Source: Glutamicibacter protophormiae
GTDB taxonomy: Bacteria; Actinomycetota; Actinomycetes; Actinomycetales; Micrococcaceae
DNA length: 64,000 bases
NCBI RefSeq assembly: GCF_014647495.1
Contig: NZ_BMPH01000002.1
Span: 310,001 to 374,000 of the forward strand
Direction: 5' to 3'
Shown: one piece after another, positions 1 through 8,673 of the stretch
Numbering within the stretch: the first letter of the stretch is position 1
Layout: each line of letters starts with the position of its first letter
The notes under the pieces: generated by a model
Seen by the model: the letters and a program-made list of their open reading frames with translations, nothing else
Database searches by the model: none
Told to the model about the DNA's origin: nothing
Position numbers and translations under genes: made by a program

Positions 1-1128
1 CAGGCCGGAGAAGCGTACCTGGGAAGAGAACATCTCGGCGTAGAAGCTCGGCCACACGGCGTTGGCCGCGGCGTAGGCGCAGGAGAAGACCAGCAGCGAG
101 AGCCCGAACTGCAGCAGCGTGTTGCTGGTTTCCATGGAGCGCAGGTAGAAGGGCATGACCGCCGCGGAAGCCAGGGCCCCGTAGATGAAGACCGGCTTGC
201 GGCCGATCCGGTCGGCCAGCATGCCGAAGAACGGCTGGGTGAGCAGTGCGCCGATATTGCCTGCAACGACCAGCCACAGGGTGATGGACTCGTCCATGTT
301 GCCGATGGTCTTGCCGTAGGAGATGGCCAGGGTTCCGTACACGGTGGACACCGCGGCGATGAATGCGCACAGCACCACGCGCAGCACGTCCTTCCAGTGG
401 AAGCGCAGCAGCACGGCCAGCGGCAGCTTGGCGATCTCGTTGTTCTTCTTGGCCTTCTCGAATTCCGGGGTCTCGTGCAGCGAACGGCGGATGAAGAAGG
501 TCACCACCACCACCACGGCCGACAGCCAGAACGGGATGCGCCAGCCGATGCCGAACTTGATCTCGTCCGGCAGCGCCACCACGGGAATGAAGATCATTGC
601 CGCCAGGATCTGGCCGCCCTGGGTGCCGGTCAGGGTCCAGGAGGTGAAGAAGCTGCGGCGGTGGTCCGGGGCGTGCTCCAGGGACATCGAGGAGGCGCCG
701 GCCTGCTCGCCGGCGGCGGACAGGCCCTGCATCAGGCGGGCGATCACCAGCAGGATCGGGGCCAGCCAGCCGACCTGGTCGAAGGTGGGCAGGCAGCCGA
801 TGGCGAAGGTCGAGGCGCCCATGAGCACCAGGGTGAACATCAAGACCTTCTGGCGGCCGATCCGGTCGCCGAAGTGGCCCAGGATGATCGCGCCGATGGG
901 GCGCGCGATGTAGGCGAAACCGAAGGTCGCCAGGGACATGACCGCGGCGTTGGCGTCGGCGTCGGGGAAGAAGATGTGCGGGAAGATCAGGGCTGCGGCG
1001 GAGCCGAAGATGAAGAAGTCGTAGTATTCGACGGCGCTGCCCATGAAGCTGGCCAGCGCGGCCTTGACCGGCGTGCGCTGTCCGCTTCCGTGCTCTTCAG
1101 ATGCCGACGGCATGGGTGTCGTGGTCAT
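1..1128 (-). CDS. MHS-family MFS transporter (shikimate/aromatic acid:H+ symporter type), C-terminus cut by window edge
   Basis: The reverse strand reads open from an ATG at 1128 to the left edge, so about 376 residues are visible and the C-terminus is missing. The N-terminus carries the MHS hallmark 'AVEYYDFFIFG' in the first membrane segment, followed by 'GHFGDRIGRQKVL' between segments 2 and 3. The second half has the repeat 'MLADRIGRKPVF'. The metabolite:H+ symporter family (ShiA, KgtP, PcaK relatives) imports organic and aromatic acids. Its divergent neighbours are quinate/shikimate dehydrogenase and 3-dehydroshikimate dehydratase genes, so shikimate or quinate is the likely cargo. The family is secure; the substrate is inferred from context. 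Confidence 0.9.
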   Translation of the reverse strand, partial: MTTTPMPSASEEHGSGQRTPVKAALASFMGSAVEYYDFFIFGSAAALIFPHIFFPDADANAAVMSLATFGFAYIARPIGAIILGHFGDRIGRQKVLMFTLVLMGASTFAIGCLPTFDQVGWLAPILLVIARLMQGLSAAGEQAGASSMSLEHAPDHRRSFFTSWTLTGTQGGQILAAMIFIPVVALPDEIKFGIGWRIPFWLSAVVVVVTFFIRRSLHETPEFEKAKKNNEIAKLPLAVLLRFHWKDVLRVVLCAFIAAVSTVYGTLAISYGKTIGNMDESITLWLVVAGNIGALLTQPFFGMLADRIGRKPVFIYGALASAAVMPFYLRSMETSNTLLQFGLSLLVFSCAYAAANAVWPSFYAEMFSSQVRFSGL

Positions 1129-1286
1129 CGGGTTACTCCCTTGGTGCGTGGTGATGTTCTGGCCCGATTCCGTAAAATGTGCGCTATGCGACCACTTGTT
1201 CGGAATGTGTTCATTGGTTTAGAGTAGATGTAAATCACAGACGAAGCAATACCTGTTGCGTCGATGACTGAATGCGAGGACCTGCG
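1129..1286. promoter_or_regulatory. Divergent promoter region between transporter and shikimate dehydrogenase
   Basis: About 158 bp separate the two divergent starts. The part near 1195-1250 is AT-richer than its flanks, as expected for promoters in this genome. The IclR regulator at the end of the rightward operon is the obvious candidate to act here. I cannot point to a convincing operator palindrome by eye. Confidence 0.45.
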
Positions 1287-2159
1287 ATGAGTACCACTGC
1301 CGAATCCTATTTGGTGGGTTTGATCGGCGACGGGGTCATGCCGTCGCTGACTCCCGGGATGCATGAACGGGAGGCCGATGTGCAAGGCCTGCGCTACCTG
1401 TACCGCCCGATCGACCTCGCCGTGCTGGGACGCCCGGGCAGCGATGTCGGAGCTCTATTAAAGGCCGGAGCGCAGCTTGGTTTCAATGCCTTCAACATCA
1501 CCCATCCGTGCAAGCAGCTGGTCCTGGAGCACCTCGACGAGATCACGGAAAATGCCCGGGACATCGGCGCGGTGAACACCGTGGTCATCCGCGAGGGAAA
1601 GTTCCACGGCTACAACACCGATGCCTCCGGATTCGGCCGCGGATTTGCCGAGGGGCTGCCCGGAGCGAACCAGCAAAGGGTCCTGCAGCTGGGGGCCGGC
1701 GGCGCCGGGTCCGCAGTGGCCTACGCGCTGCTGGCTTCGGGGACCGAGCAGCTCTTCCTGGTGGACCCGGACGCGCAGCGCGCCGGGCAGCGCGCCGCGG
1801 AGCTGAACCGGCTCTTCCCGCACGCCGAGATCACCGCGGCCTCCCCGGAACAGGTGCCCGGGCTGCTGCCCTCCGTGGACGGGCTGCTGAACGCCACCCC
1901 CATCGGCATGCACCACCACCCCGGCCTGCCGCTGGAACTGGAGGGGCTTGAATCCCGCCACTGGGTGGCTGACTGCATCTACCGTCCGGTCGACACCGAA
2001 TTGATCTGCGCCGCCCGGGCCCGCGGCTGCCGTGTGCTGGACGGCGGGCACATGGCGGTGGGCCAGGCAGTGGACGCCTTCGAGATCTTCACCGGCATCA
2101 AGCCCGATGCCGCGCGCATGCGCGCGCACCTGCTGGAGATGCTGGAGGCGGGACGGTAA
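1287..2159 (+). CDS. Quinate/shikimate dehydrogenase (AroE/QsuD-like)
   Basis: This 290-residue protein oxidises shikimate or quinate, or reduces the 3-dehydro acid, using NAD(P). The substrate lobe has 'NITHPCKQ' with the catalytic lysine near residue 76 and 'NTD' with the paired aspartate near 112. The Rossmann loop 'GAGGAG' lies near 137-142. The start at 1287 is preferred over the in-frame ATG at 1272 because GAGGA at 1276-1280 is correctly spaced from it. The stop overlaps the next ATG by one base (TAATG). Position beside a QsuB-type dehydratase and an MHS transporter indicates catabolic quinate/shikimate use rather than the biosynthetic aroE role. Confidence 0.9.
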   Translation: MSTTAESYLVGLIGDGVMPSLTPGMHEREADVQGLRYLYRPIDLAVLGRPGSDVGALLKAGAQLGFNAFNITHPCKQLVLEHLDEITENARDIGAVNTVVIREGKFHGYNTDASGFGRGFAEGLPGANQQRVLQLGAGGAGSAVAYALLASGTEQLFLVDPDAQRAGQRAAELNRLFPHAEITAASPEQVPGLLPSVDGLLNATPIGMHHHPGLPLELEGLESRHWVADCIYRPVDTELICAARARGCRVLDGGHMAVGQAVDAFEIFTGIKPDAARMRAHLLEMLEAGR

Positions 2160-4009
2160 TGCGCACTTCCATCGCCACCGTGTGCCTCTCGGGGACCCTG
2201 GAGGAAAAGATGCTCGCCTGCGCCAAGGCAGGATTCGACGGCATCGAGATCTTCGAGCAGGACCTCATGGTCAGCCCGATGTCCCCGGAGGAAGTCCGGG
2301 CGCTGGCCGCGCGCCTGGGGCTCACCCTGGACCTGTTCCAGCCCTTCCGGGATTTCGAAGGCGTGGATCCCGAGCTGTTGCAGGCGAATCTGCACCGCGC
2401 GGAGGCGAAGTTCAAGCTCATGGCGCGCCTGGGCATGGACCTCATGCTGCTGTGCTCCAACGTCGGCACCGCCACCGTCAACGACGACGAGCTGTTCGTC
2501 GCCCAGATCCGCCAGCTCGCGGACCTGGCCGCCGGCTACGGGGTGCGCATCGCCTACGAGGCGCTGGCCTGGGGCAAATACGTTGACACCTACCAGCATT
2601 CCTGGGACATCGTCCGCCGGGTGGACCGGCAGAACGTGGGCATCTGCCTGGACAGCTTCCACATCCTCTCGCGCGGGGACGACCCGGAAGCCATCGCGCA
2701 GATCCCGGGGGAAAAGATCTTCTTCGTGCAGCTGGCCGACGCCCCGGTGCTGTCCATGGACATCCTGTCCTGGTCGCGCCACTACCGGGTGTTCCCGGGG
2801 CAGGGAGGTTTCAAGCTGGATCAGTTCCTCGGCGCCATTGCCCGCTCGGGCTACGCCGGCATCATTTCCCTGGAGATCTTCAACGACGTCTTCCGCCAGT
2901 CGAATGTCGAACGCACCGCGGTGGACGGGCTGCGCTCGCTGAACCTGCTGCAGTCCCAGACCGCGCAGCTGCTGGCCGCGCAGGGGACCGGCTCCGGGCT
3001 CGACCTGCAGGCGCTGCCCGGCGGGCAGCAGCCCCGCGGCTTCGACTTCACCGAAATCCGCACCGAGGATCCCGAGCCGGTGGCGCGGCTGCTGGCCCAG
3101 CTGGGCTTCGAGTTCCGCGGCCAGCATCGCCGCAAGCCGGTGCAGCTGTTCAGCGCCGGAGGGGCCAGGATCATCATCAACGCGCAGCGCAGCCGCGGGG
3201 TCACCGCCGCGGTGTCCGGCTTCGGGGTGCAGGTCCCGGACCCCGGTGTCGCCGGCGAGCGCGCGCTGCGGCTGCTGGCCCGCCCGGTCCCGCGCCAGCA
3301 CCTGCGCAACGAAGCGGACCTGCCCGGGTTCAACGCCCCGGACAACACGGAGGTCTTCTTCGCCCCCGCCGGGCGCGGCAGCGGCTGGGAGGCGGAATTC
3401 GGGGTGCAGGAGGCCGGCGCCCCGGAACATTTCCCCGAGCTGATCGAATGCATCGACCACCTGAACCTCGCCCAGCCCTGGCAGTCCTTCGACGAGTCGG
3501 TGCTCTTCTACACCAGCGTGCTGAACCTTCAGGCGCTGCCGGGCACCGAGGTGCCCAGCCCCATGGGGCTGGTCCGCTCCCAGGTGCTGGCCACCGGGGA
3601 CTGCGCGGTCCGGCTGGCGCTGAACATCGTGCCGCACGGGCTGGAAGAGGCCATCGACCGGAACCACGAATACCCCGAGCACATTGCGGTGCGCACTTCG
3701 GACATCATCGCCCTGGCCCGCAACGCGGTGGCCAGGGGCATGGAGTTCCTGCACATCCCGGCCAACTACTACGAGGACCTCGCCGCGCGCTTCGACCTGG
3801 ACGCCCAGCTGCTGGATACGCTCCAGGAGCTGAACCTGCTCTACGACAGGGACGAGCACGGCCAGTTCCTGCATTTCTACACCGAGACCATTGGAAACAT
3901 GTTCTTTGAAGTAGTTGAGCGCCGCGATGGTTACGATGGGTACGGGGCGCCCAATGCCCCGATCCGGCTGGCGGCGCAATTCGAACGCAACCGCTGGAAC
4001 AGACACTAG
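2159..4009 (+). CDS. qsuB: 3-dehydroshikimate dehydratase, QsuB-like isomerase/HPPD fusion
   Basis: A 616-residue protein with two parts. Residues 1 to about 280 form a sugar-phosphate isomerase/epimerase TIM barrel ('IEIFEQDLM', 'YEALAWG', 'SLEIFNDVF'). Residues from about 290 to the end resemble 4-hydroxyphenylpyruvate dioxygenase, with 'IDHLNLAQ' and the late metal-ligand region 'FFEVVERRDGYDGYG'. This architecture and length match QsuB of Corynebacterium, which converts 3-dehydroshikimate to protocatechuate. The one-base overlap with the preceding dehydrogenase indicates translational coupling. The product would enter ring cleavage; no complete beta-ketoadipate set is in the window. Confidence 0.9.
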   Translation: MRTSIATVCLSGTLEEKMLACAKAGFDGIEIFEQDLMVSPMSPEEVRALAARLGLTLDLFQPFRDFEGVDPELLQANLHRAEAKFKLMARLGMDLMLLCSNVGTATVNDDELFVAQIRQLADLAAGYGVRIAYEALAWGKYVDTYQHSWDIVRRVDRQNVGICLDSFHILSRGDDPEAIAQIPGEKIFFVQLADAPVLSMDILSWSRHYRVFPGQGGFKLDQFLGAIARSGYAGIISLEIFNDVFRQSNVERTAVDGLRSLNLLQSQTAQLLAAQGTGSGLDLQALPGGQQPRGFDFTEIRTEDPEPVARLLAQLGFEFRGQHRRKPVQLFSAGGARIIINAQRSRGVTAAVSGFGVQVPDPGVAGERALRLLARPVPRQHLRNEADLPGFNAPDNTEVFFAPAGRGSGWEAEFGVQEAGAPEHFPELIECIDHLNLAQPWQSFDESVLFYTSVLNLQALPGTEVPSPMGLVRSQVLATGDCAVRLALNIVPHGLEEAIDRNHEYPEHIAVRTSDIIALARNAVARGMEFLHIPANYYEDLAARFDLDAQLLDTLQELNLLYDRDEHGQFLHFYTETIGNMFFEVVERRDGYDGYGAPNAPIRLAAQFERNRWNRH

Positions 4010-4027
4010 CCACGGGGAGAATCGACT

Positions 4028-4798
4028 GTGACGCAGCGGCCGGACTACTTTGTTAAATCCACGGAGAAGACCCTGGCCGTCCTGCTCGCCTTCAACGGCG
4101 GAAATCCCGAGATGACCGTCAGCCAGGTCGCCGCCGCCACCGAACAGACCCGGGCCTCCGCGCGGCGCTTCCTGCTGACCCTGACCGACCTCGGCTACCT
4201 GGAAGCCAATGGCGCGAACTTCCGCCTGACCCCGCGCGTGCTGGACCTGGGCGCCTCCTATCTCTCCGGGATGACGCTGCCCAAGGCCGCCACCCTGCAC
4301 CTGGAATCCCTGGCCCGGGAGCTGGGGGAAAGCGCCGCCTTGTGCGTGCTGGAAGGCCAGGACATCCTGTACATCGAGCGGGTCTCCTCGCCGCGGCTGT
4401 ATTCGATGAACGTGTCCATCGGCAACCGGCTGCCGGCCTGGGTGACCTCCATGGGCCGCGTGCTGATCGCGGAGCTGGGCGCCGCGGAACAGGAGGCCTT
4501 CCTGGCGCAGATCGACCTGCAGCGCTACACCGAGCACACCGTGGCGAGCTTGGAGGACCTGCGCGCCGAGCTGGCCCGGGTGAAGGAACAGGGCTGGTCG
4601 CTGGTGAACCAGGAGCTGGACGAGGGCCTGCGCGGGCTGGCCGTGCCGGTGTACCGGGGAGACCAGCTGCTGGGCGCGCTGAACATCTCCGTGCAGCGCG
4701 GCCGCGCCGACCGGCAGAGCATCACCGAGCAGCTGGTGCCGCGCCTGCGCCGGGCCGCGCAGGACATCGCCGACGACTTCGGCGGCCGGCTGGCTTAA
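4028..4798 (+). CDS. IclR-family transcriptional regulator (PcaR/PobR/QsuR-like)
   Basis: A 256-residue protein starting at GTG 4028, preceded by a GGGGAGA ribosome site. The N-terminal winged helix ('MTVSQVAAATEQTRASARR') is followed by the IclR effector domain ('LGESAALCVLEGQDILYIERV', 'LVNQELDEGLRGLAVPVY'). Lying 18 bp after qsuB, it probably senses an aromatic acid and controls the transporter and dehydrogenase-dehydratase operon. Family assignment is firm; effector and target are inferred. Confidence 0.9.
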   Translation: MTQRPDYFVKSTEKTLAVLLAFNGGNPEMTVSQVAAATEQTRASARRFLLTLTDLGYLEANGANFRLTPRVLDLGASYLSGMTLPKAATLHLESLARELGESAALCVLEGQDILYIERVSSPRLYSMNVSIGNRLPAWVTSMGRVLIAELGAAEQEAFLAQIDLQRYTEHTVASLEDLRAELARVKEQGWSLVNQELDEGLRGLAVPVYRGDQLLGALNISVQRGRADRQSITEQLVPRLRRAAQDIADDFGGRLA

Positions 4799-4839
4799 TA
4801 CGCCGCCGCGTTGCGCCGCCACGGCGTAGGCTGTCCTGC

Positions 4840-5283
4840 ATGGACACGGAAAAACAGGCCATGGCGCCGCATGAGCACCCCGCCTTCGTCAACGACAAGT
4901 CGGCTAGGTGGCTGGGAGTCGAGGTGCTGCGCGCCGACTACGGCGACGTGGTGATTCGGATGCGGCTGCGCGACGACATGCTCAACGGCTACGGCATCGC
5001 GCAGGGCGGGATGATCGTCGCCTTCGCGGACGTCGCCTTCGCCCTGGCCTGCAACGACCCCCACGGCGACGGGAGCACCGTCACCGTGGCCTCGGGTGTG
5101 GACGTGAACTTCATGAATCCGGGATTCTCCGGCGACGCCATCACCGCCACCGGCACGCTGGTGGGCCATGCCGGGCGCAGCGGGCTGTTCGACATCGAGG
5201 TCACCCGCGACAACGAGGACGGCAGCACCACGCACCTGATCCACATGCGCGGGCGTTCGCGCACGATCCCCAACCGCCGCTAG
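4840..5283 (+). CDS. PaaI-like hotdog-fold thioesterase
   Basis: A 147-residue protein. The hotdog core reads 'NGYGIAQGGMIVAFADVAFALAC', with the G-G turn and catalytic acidic residue of the PaaI/hydroxyphenylacetyl-CoA thioesterase group, then 'NFMNPGFSGDAITATGTLVG'. Such enzymes hydrolyse aromatic or acyl CoA esters. The start is uncertain: ATG 4840 gives the family-typical length, ATG 4861 is an alternative, and neither has a strong ribosome site. It lies 41 bp after the IclR gene and may belong to the same transcript. Confidence 0.8.
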   Translation: MDTEKQAMAPHEHPAFVNDKSARWLGVEVLRADYGDVVIRMRLRDDMLNGYGIAQGGMIVAFADVAFALACNDPHGDGSTVTVASGVDVNFMNPGFSGDAITATGTLVGHAGRSGLFDIEVTRDNEDGSTTHLIHMRGRSRTIPNRR

Positions 5284-5414
5284 GCCCGAGCGACTAGCCG
5301 CCCACCCGGGTGCTCGACGGGGCCCTGCACGGCCCAACTGCCGCGCAGGACAGCGCCGGTGATTTGGGTGGGCCCACCGTGCCGCTGCACCCCGCGTCAG
5401 GGCGGCCCCGGCCG

Positions 5415-6383
5415 CTACGAACCGGCCGGTGCCGAAGCAGCCGGGGCGTTGCCCGGCAGCTGCCCATCGGGCAGTGCCGGCGCGTGGTCGGATGGCATGC
5501 CTCCCGGGGCGTTTCCGCGGCCCGGGGTCCCGCCACCGGTAGCCTCGGTGTTCGTATCCACATTGACCGTGAGGCTGACAGTGTAGCCGGCGCTGGCGTC
5601 CCCGGTGACGGTCGCCAGCTGAGCGGCCCCCGAATCATCGCCGAAGACATTGTCCGAGGACAGGCTCACCCCCTGCAGATTCTTCACCGACTGCTCGTAG
5701 CCGGTGGTGGCGTACGCCGCGGCGCAGGCCTCCTGCGGCATGGCGACCTGCGAGGTGGCGATCGCAGTGGTGTGGTCGGTTATCGAAGCGGTGTCCGGAT
5801 ACACCTCGAAGTGGATGTGCGGCCAGCGCCCGGCATAGCATGCAGGGAAGATGCTGGTGTAGCGCACCAGGCCGTCGGCGCCGGCCACCTGGACCCCGCG
5901 CAGGTAGTTCTCATCTTCCAGGCCGCTGGAGTACATGGAGTATTCCCCGGACTGGTCGCAGTGCCACACGTACACTGCCACACCCTCGAAAGGACGCCCG
6001 TTGTTGGCAATGTCCACGATCTTCAGCTCCAGGGTCATCGGGATGCCCTCGGCCGTTGTCGTGCTGGTGCCGAAGCTGGAGCGGATGTCGCTGCGGACGA
6101 TGCCGCTTTGCTCCAGCACATCCGGCCCGTTGGACCCGTCACCCGGGTACGGGCCGGCGGTCTCGTCCGGGATCTCCGCAGCGGTGGACGACGAGGGGGC
6201 GCCCTGGGTGCCGGCGGGGGAACAAGCGGCCAGGGCGAACGCGAGCGTGCCCACTCCCATCCCCGCCAAGACCTTGCGTCGCTCGATCAAGGTGCCGACG
6301 TCGAAGGGCAGCCCCTGGTCCTCAAGATCTTCATCGGGCCGCGGCAGTAGTCGGTGTCCGAACCAGCGTGGTGGGGGATTCAT
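5415..6383 (-). CDS. Exported intradiol ring-cleavage dioxygenase (Tat lipoprotein)
   Basis: A 322-residue protein with a twin-arginine signal 'ERRKVLAGMGVG' and a lipobox 'ALAAC' around residues 34-54. The mature domain has the intradiol dioxygenase signatures 'ETAGPYPGDGSN', 'VYVWHCDQSGEYSMY' and 'GRWPHIHFEVYPD', which supply the Tyr and His iron ligands of protocatechuate/catechol 1,2-type enzymes. Export by Tat fits an enzyme that folds with iron before secretion and then sits on the outer face of the membrane. An AAGGAG ribosome site precedes ATG 6383. The substrate (catechol, protocatechuate or a lignin/humic-like diol) is unknown. Confidence 0.87.
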   Translation of the reverse strand: MNPPPRWFGHRLLPRPDEDLEDQGLPFDVGTLIERRKVLAGMGVGTLAFALAACSPAGTQGAPSSSTAAEIPDETAGPYPGDGSNGPDVLEQSGIVRSDIRSSFGTSTTTAEGIPMTLELKIVDIANNGRPFEGVAVYVWHCDQSGEYSMYSSGLEDENYLRGVQVAGADGLVRYTSIFPACYAGRWPHIHFEVYPDTASITDHTTAIATSQVAMPQEACAAAYATTGYEQSVKNLQGVSLSSDNVFGDDSGAAQLATVTGDASAGYTVSLTVNVDTNTEATGGGTPGRGNAPGGMPSDHAPALPDGQLPGNAPAASAPAGS

Positions 6384-6496
6384 AGCGCGCTCCTTGAGCC
6401 AGGTGAAATGGGGTGATTGCTATGTTCACTACCGTAGACACGCGGATCATGGCCCACCACAGGAGGCACTGTGGGTTTTCTGGGAAGGGCTTGCGG

Positions 6497-7738
6497 CTAG
6501 CTCCCGTTGGAGGCGATGGCCTGCTCCAGCAGCAGGCAGAGCCGGCGCACGCCCTCCCCAATGGTTTCCTCGTCCACCGAGCAGAACGCCAGGCGCAGCT
6601 TGTTGCTGGCCTCGCCGGAGGGGCTGAACGCCGCCCCGGGAATGAAGATGACCCCGGCCTTCACGCCCTGCTGCAGCAGCGCGTAGGTGTCGATGCCCTC
6701 GGGCAGCGTCAGCCAGATGAAGAAGCCGCCCTCCGGATGCGTGTGGGTGATCCCTGCCGGCAGGTGTTGCGCCAGCGCCGCGAGCATCGCGTCGCGGCGT
6801 GAACGGTACAGGTTGTTGTACTTGGTGATCTGGCCCTTCCAATCGTGCTCTTCCAGATAGGCGCTGATGATCATCTGGTTCAGCGTCGGCGGGCACAGCG
6901 CCACCGCCTCGCCGGCCAGGTAGAAACGGCGGAACAGGTTCGTGGGCACCGCCGCCCAGCCGATGCGCAGGCCCGGGGCGAAGATCTTGGAGAAGGAGCC
7001 CATGTAGATGACGTTCTGCGGGTCCAGGCTGCGCAGCGTCGGAGCCGGGTCGCCCTCGTAGCGCAGCATGCCGTACGGGTTGTCCTCGAGGATCAGGATT
7101 CCGGCCTCACGGCAGATCTCGACGATTTCACCGCGGCGTTCGGCGGCCAGCGTGATGCCCGAGGGGTTGTTGAAATTCGGAATGGTGTAGAGGAACTTGA
7201 TGCGCTCGCCGGCGGCCCGCAGTTCGCGGATGCGGGCGCGCAGCGCGTCGGGGATCAACCCGTTCTCGTCAGTGCCTACCGGCCGGGCAAGAACCTGGTA
7301 GGCCTCGAAGGTGTTCAGCGCGCCGACATAGGTGGGATCCTCGCACAATACGGTGTCGCCCGGGTCGCAGAAGACCTTGCAGGCCATGTCTTGGGCGGAC
7401 TGGGAACCGTTGGTGACCACTACGTCCTCGATGCCCACGTTCGTGATGCCTTCCGCGGCCATCACCTCGATGATCTGCGCGCGCAGCTCGGGGGTTCCCA
7501 GCCCGGAGCCGTACTGCAATGCCACCGGCCCCTGCTCGACGATGATGCGCCGGGCCAGCTCGCCGACCTTCTGAAGCGGCAGCAGCTGCAGATAGGGGTT
7601 TCCACCGGCTAGCGAAACCAGCGAGGGATCCAGAGACAGCTCGAACACGTCGCGGACCGCCGACTGCTTGATGCCTGCGGCACGCTGGGAAAAGAGTGCT
7701 TCCTGCACTTCCTGGATGGAACGCTGATCGGTTGACAT
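6497..7738 (-). CDS. PLP-dependent aminotransferase, class I (2-aminoadipate/LysN type)
   Basis: A 413-residue fold-type I aminotransferase without an N-terminal DNA-binding domain. Visible signatures are 'QYGSGLGTPELR', 'VTNGSQSAQD', 'PNFNNPSG' and the PLP-lysine region 'MGSFSKIFAPGLRIGW'. Relatives act on 2-aminoadipate, aromatic or branched-chain amino acids. The start at 7738 has AGGAGG immediately upstream. It is 113 bp upstream of, and co-oriented with, the dioxygenase. Substrate is not determined by the sequence. Confidence 0.88.
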   Translation of the reverse strand: MSTDQRSIQEVQEALFSQRAAGIKQSAVRDVFELSLDPSLVSLAGGNPYLQLLPLQKVGELARRIIVEQGPVALQYGSGLGTPELRAQIIEVMAAEGITNVGIEDVVVTNGSQSAQDMACKVFCDPGDTVLCEDPTYVGALNTFEAYQVLARPVGTDENGLIPDALRARIRELRAAGERIKFLYTIPNFNNPSGITLAAERRGEIVEICREAGILILEDNPYGMLRYEGDPAPTLRSLDPQNVIYMGSFSKIFAPGLRIGWAAVPTNLFRRFYLAGEAVALCPPTLNQMIISAYLEEHDWKGQITKYNNLYRSRRDAMLAALAQHLPAGITHTHPEGGFFIWLTLPEGIDTYALLQQGVKAGVIFIPGAAFSPSGEASNKLRLAFCSVDEETIGEGVRRLCLLLEQAIASNGS

Positions 7739-7893
7739 GGGTCCTCCTGGATCCGCCCGCCCCGCGGTAGCGGGACTACGGCACCTGCGACTTTCAGTGG
7801 CGCAGAAAAGTTTTCAAATAGAATACTTTGGTATTCCAACAGGAAAACAGGTGCTTGGCAAGATCCCAGGCGTCGAAAACCGTGATTTCCCTG

Positions 7894-8292
7894 CTAGTCC
7901 CCTTTGGGCGACGGGTTCTCCCGGGAGTCCAGCCACGCCTGAATGGCGCTGGGGCGGATGCGGCGATGCGTGCCGCGGTACTCCACCGGAATGATCCCGG
8001 AGTCCGCGAGCTTGCGCAAATAGCTGTTGGAGATCCCCGCCATCTGGGCCGCCTGGGAGGTATTCAGCAGCAGTTCTGCCGTGCCGATGGTGACCGAGTC
8101 GCCGGCGGCGAAGCGGGAGAGCACCTCAATCAGCGCATCGTGCGCATCCTTCGGGATCTGCAATGCGGTGCCGTTGACGAAGACGGTGGTGTCGCCGGAT
8201 TCAGCCAGCGCGCGGCGGAGGCGTTCGGTAGTTTTTTCGTCAAGTGCCTCGAAAGTGCGAACCTTGCCCAGCGCGGAAGTCGGAGTTGCCAT
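7894..8292 (-). CDS. Excisionase-family / antitoxin-like HTH DNA-binding protein
   Basis: A protein of about 132 residues from ATG 8292; ATG 8301 or GTG 8328 are longer alternatives. The C-terminal half has the MerR/excisionase-type winged helix 'NTSQAAQMAGISNSYLRKLADSG' followed by 'RGTHRRIRPSAIQAWL'. The N-terminal half is an all-helical region also found in stand-alone actinobacterial excisionase-like proteins that pair with PIN toxins. No toxin, integrase or phage gene flanks it here, so it is probably a solitary regulator or a residual antitoxin. Confidence 0.75.
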   Translation of the reverse strand: MATPTSALGKVRTFEALDEKTTERLRRALAESGDTTVFVNGTALQIPKDAHDALIEVLSRFAAGDSVTIGTAELLLNTSQAAQMAGISNSYLRKLADSGIIPVEYRGTHRRIRPSAIQAWLDSRENPSPKGD

Positions 8293-8673
8293 GTGTCTCA
8301 TTTTGCCTGAGAATTGCGCCCTCCGCACCGTTGGCGGCCGAGTCCGTCCAATGACCGATTATGAAACTTTATGACGGTGATGCGACGAACGGGGGTTGTC
8401 CCACGACCAGCGGTTACCGTATGGTGGAAATTGTAGGTCTAAAGAAAGTACTGACCAACCATCATCCGGCACACCGTGAGGGAATGCTTCGCCTTACCAG
8501 GCTGCTCCGCTCGGGGAACTGTGTACATGGATGCTTGATACCTGCCTTAACTGAGCAGCCTCAAGATCTATTGCGGTCGGATGAATGGTCATGCGCGTTC
8601 CTACGCTATTCCACAAGCTTCGTGGGTACTGCGTTTTCGTCATTCAGAACTTTCTTGAAAGTAGAGCTATTCA
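8293..8673. other. Non-coding stretch and 5' leader of malic enzyme, with a long-range stem
   Basis: About 380 bp lack a convincing gene. A 107-residue frame over most of it (8361-8684) has no family features and runs into the malic enzyme start. AGGCTGCTC at 8500-8508 pairs perfectly with GAGCAGCCT at 8554-8562 across a 45-nt loop. I see no T-run, so this is not an obvious terminator and may be a structured 5' untranslated region. Confidence 0.4.

Noticed and set aside
1979-4822. A 947-residue minus-strand reading frame across the dehydrogenase, qsuB and IclR genes
   Set aside because: It is antisense to three genes with clear family motifs; low complexity and no recognisable domain. It is a GC-rich shadow.
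5367-5378. 12-bp palindrome GGTGGGCCCACC
   Set aside because: Short, GC-rich and without a T-run; too common in this genome to call a site.
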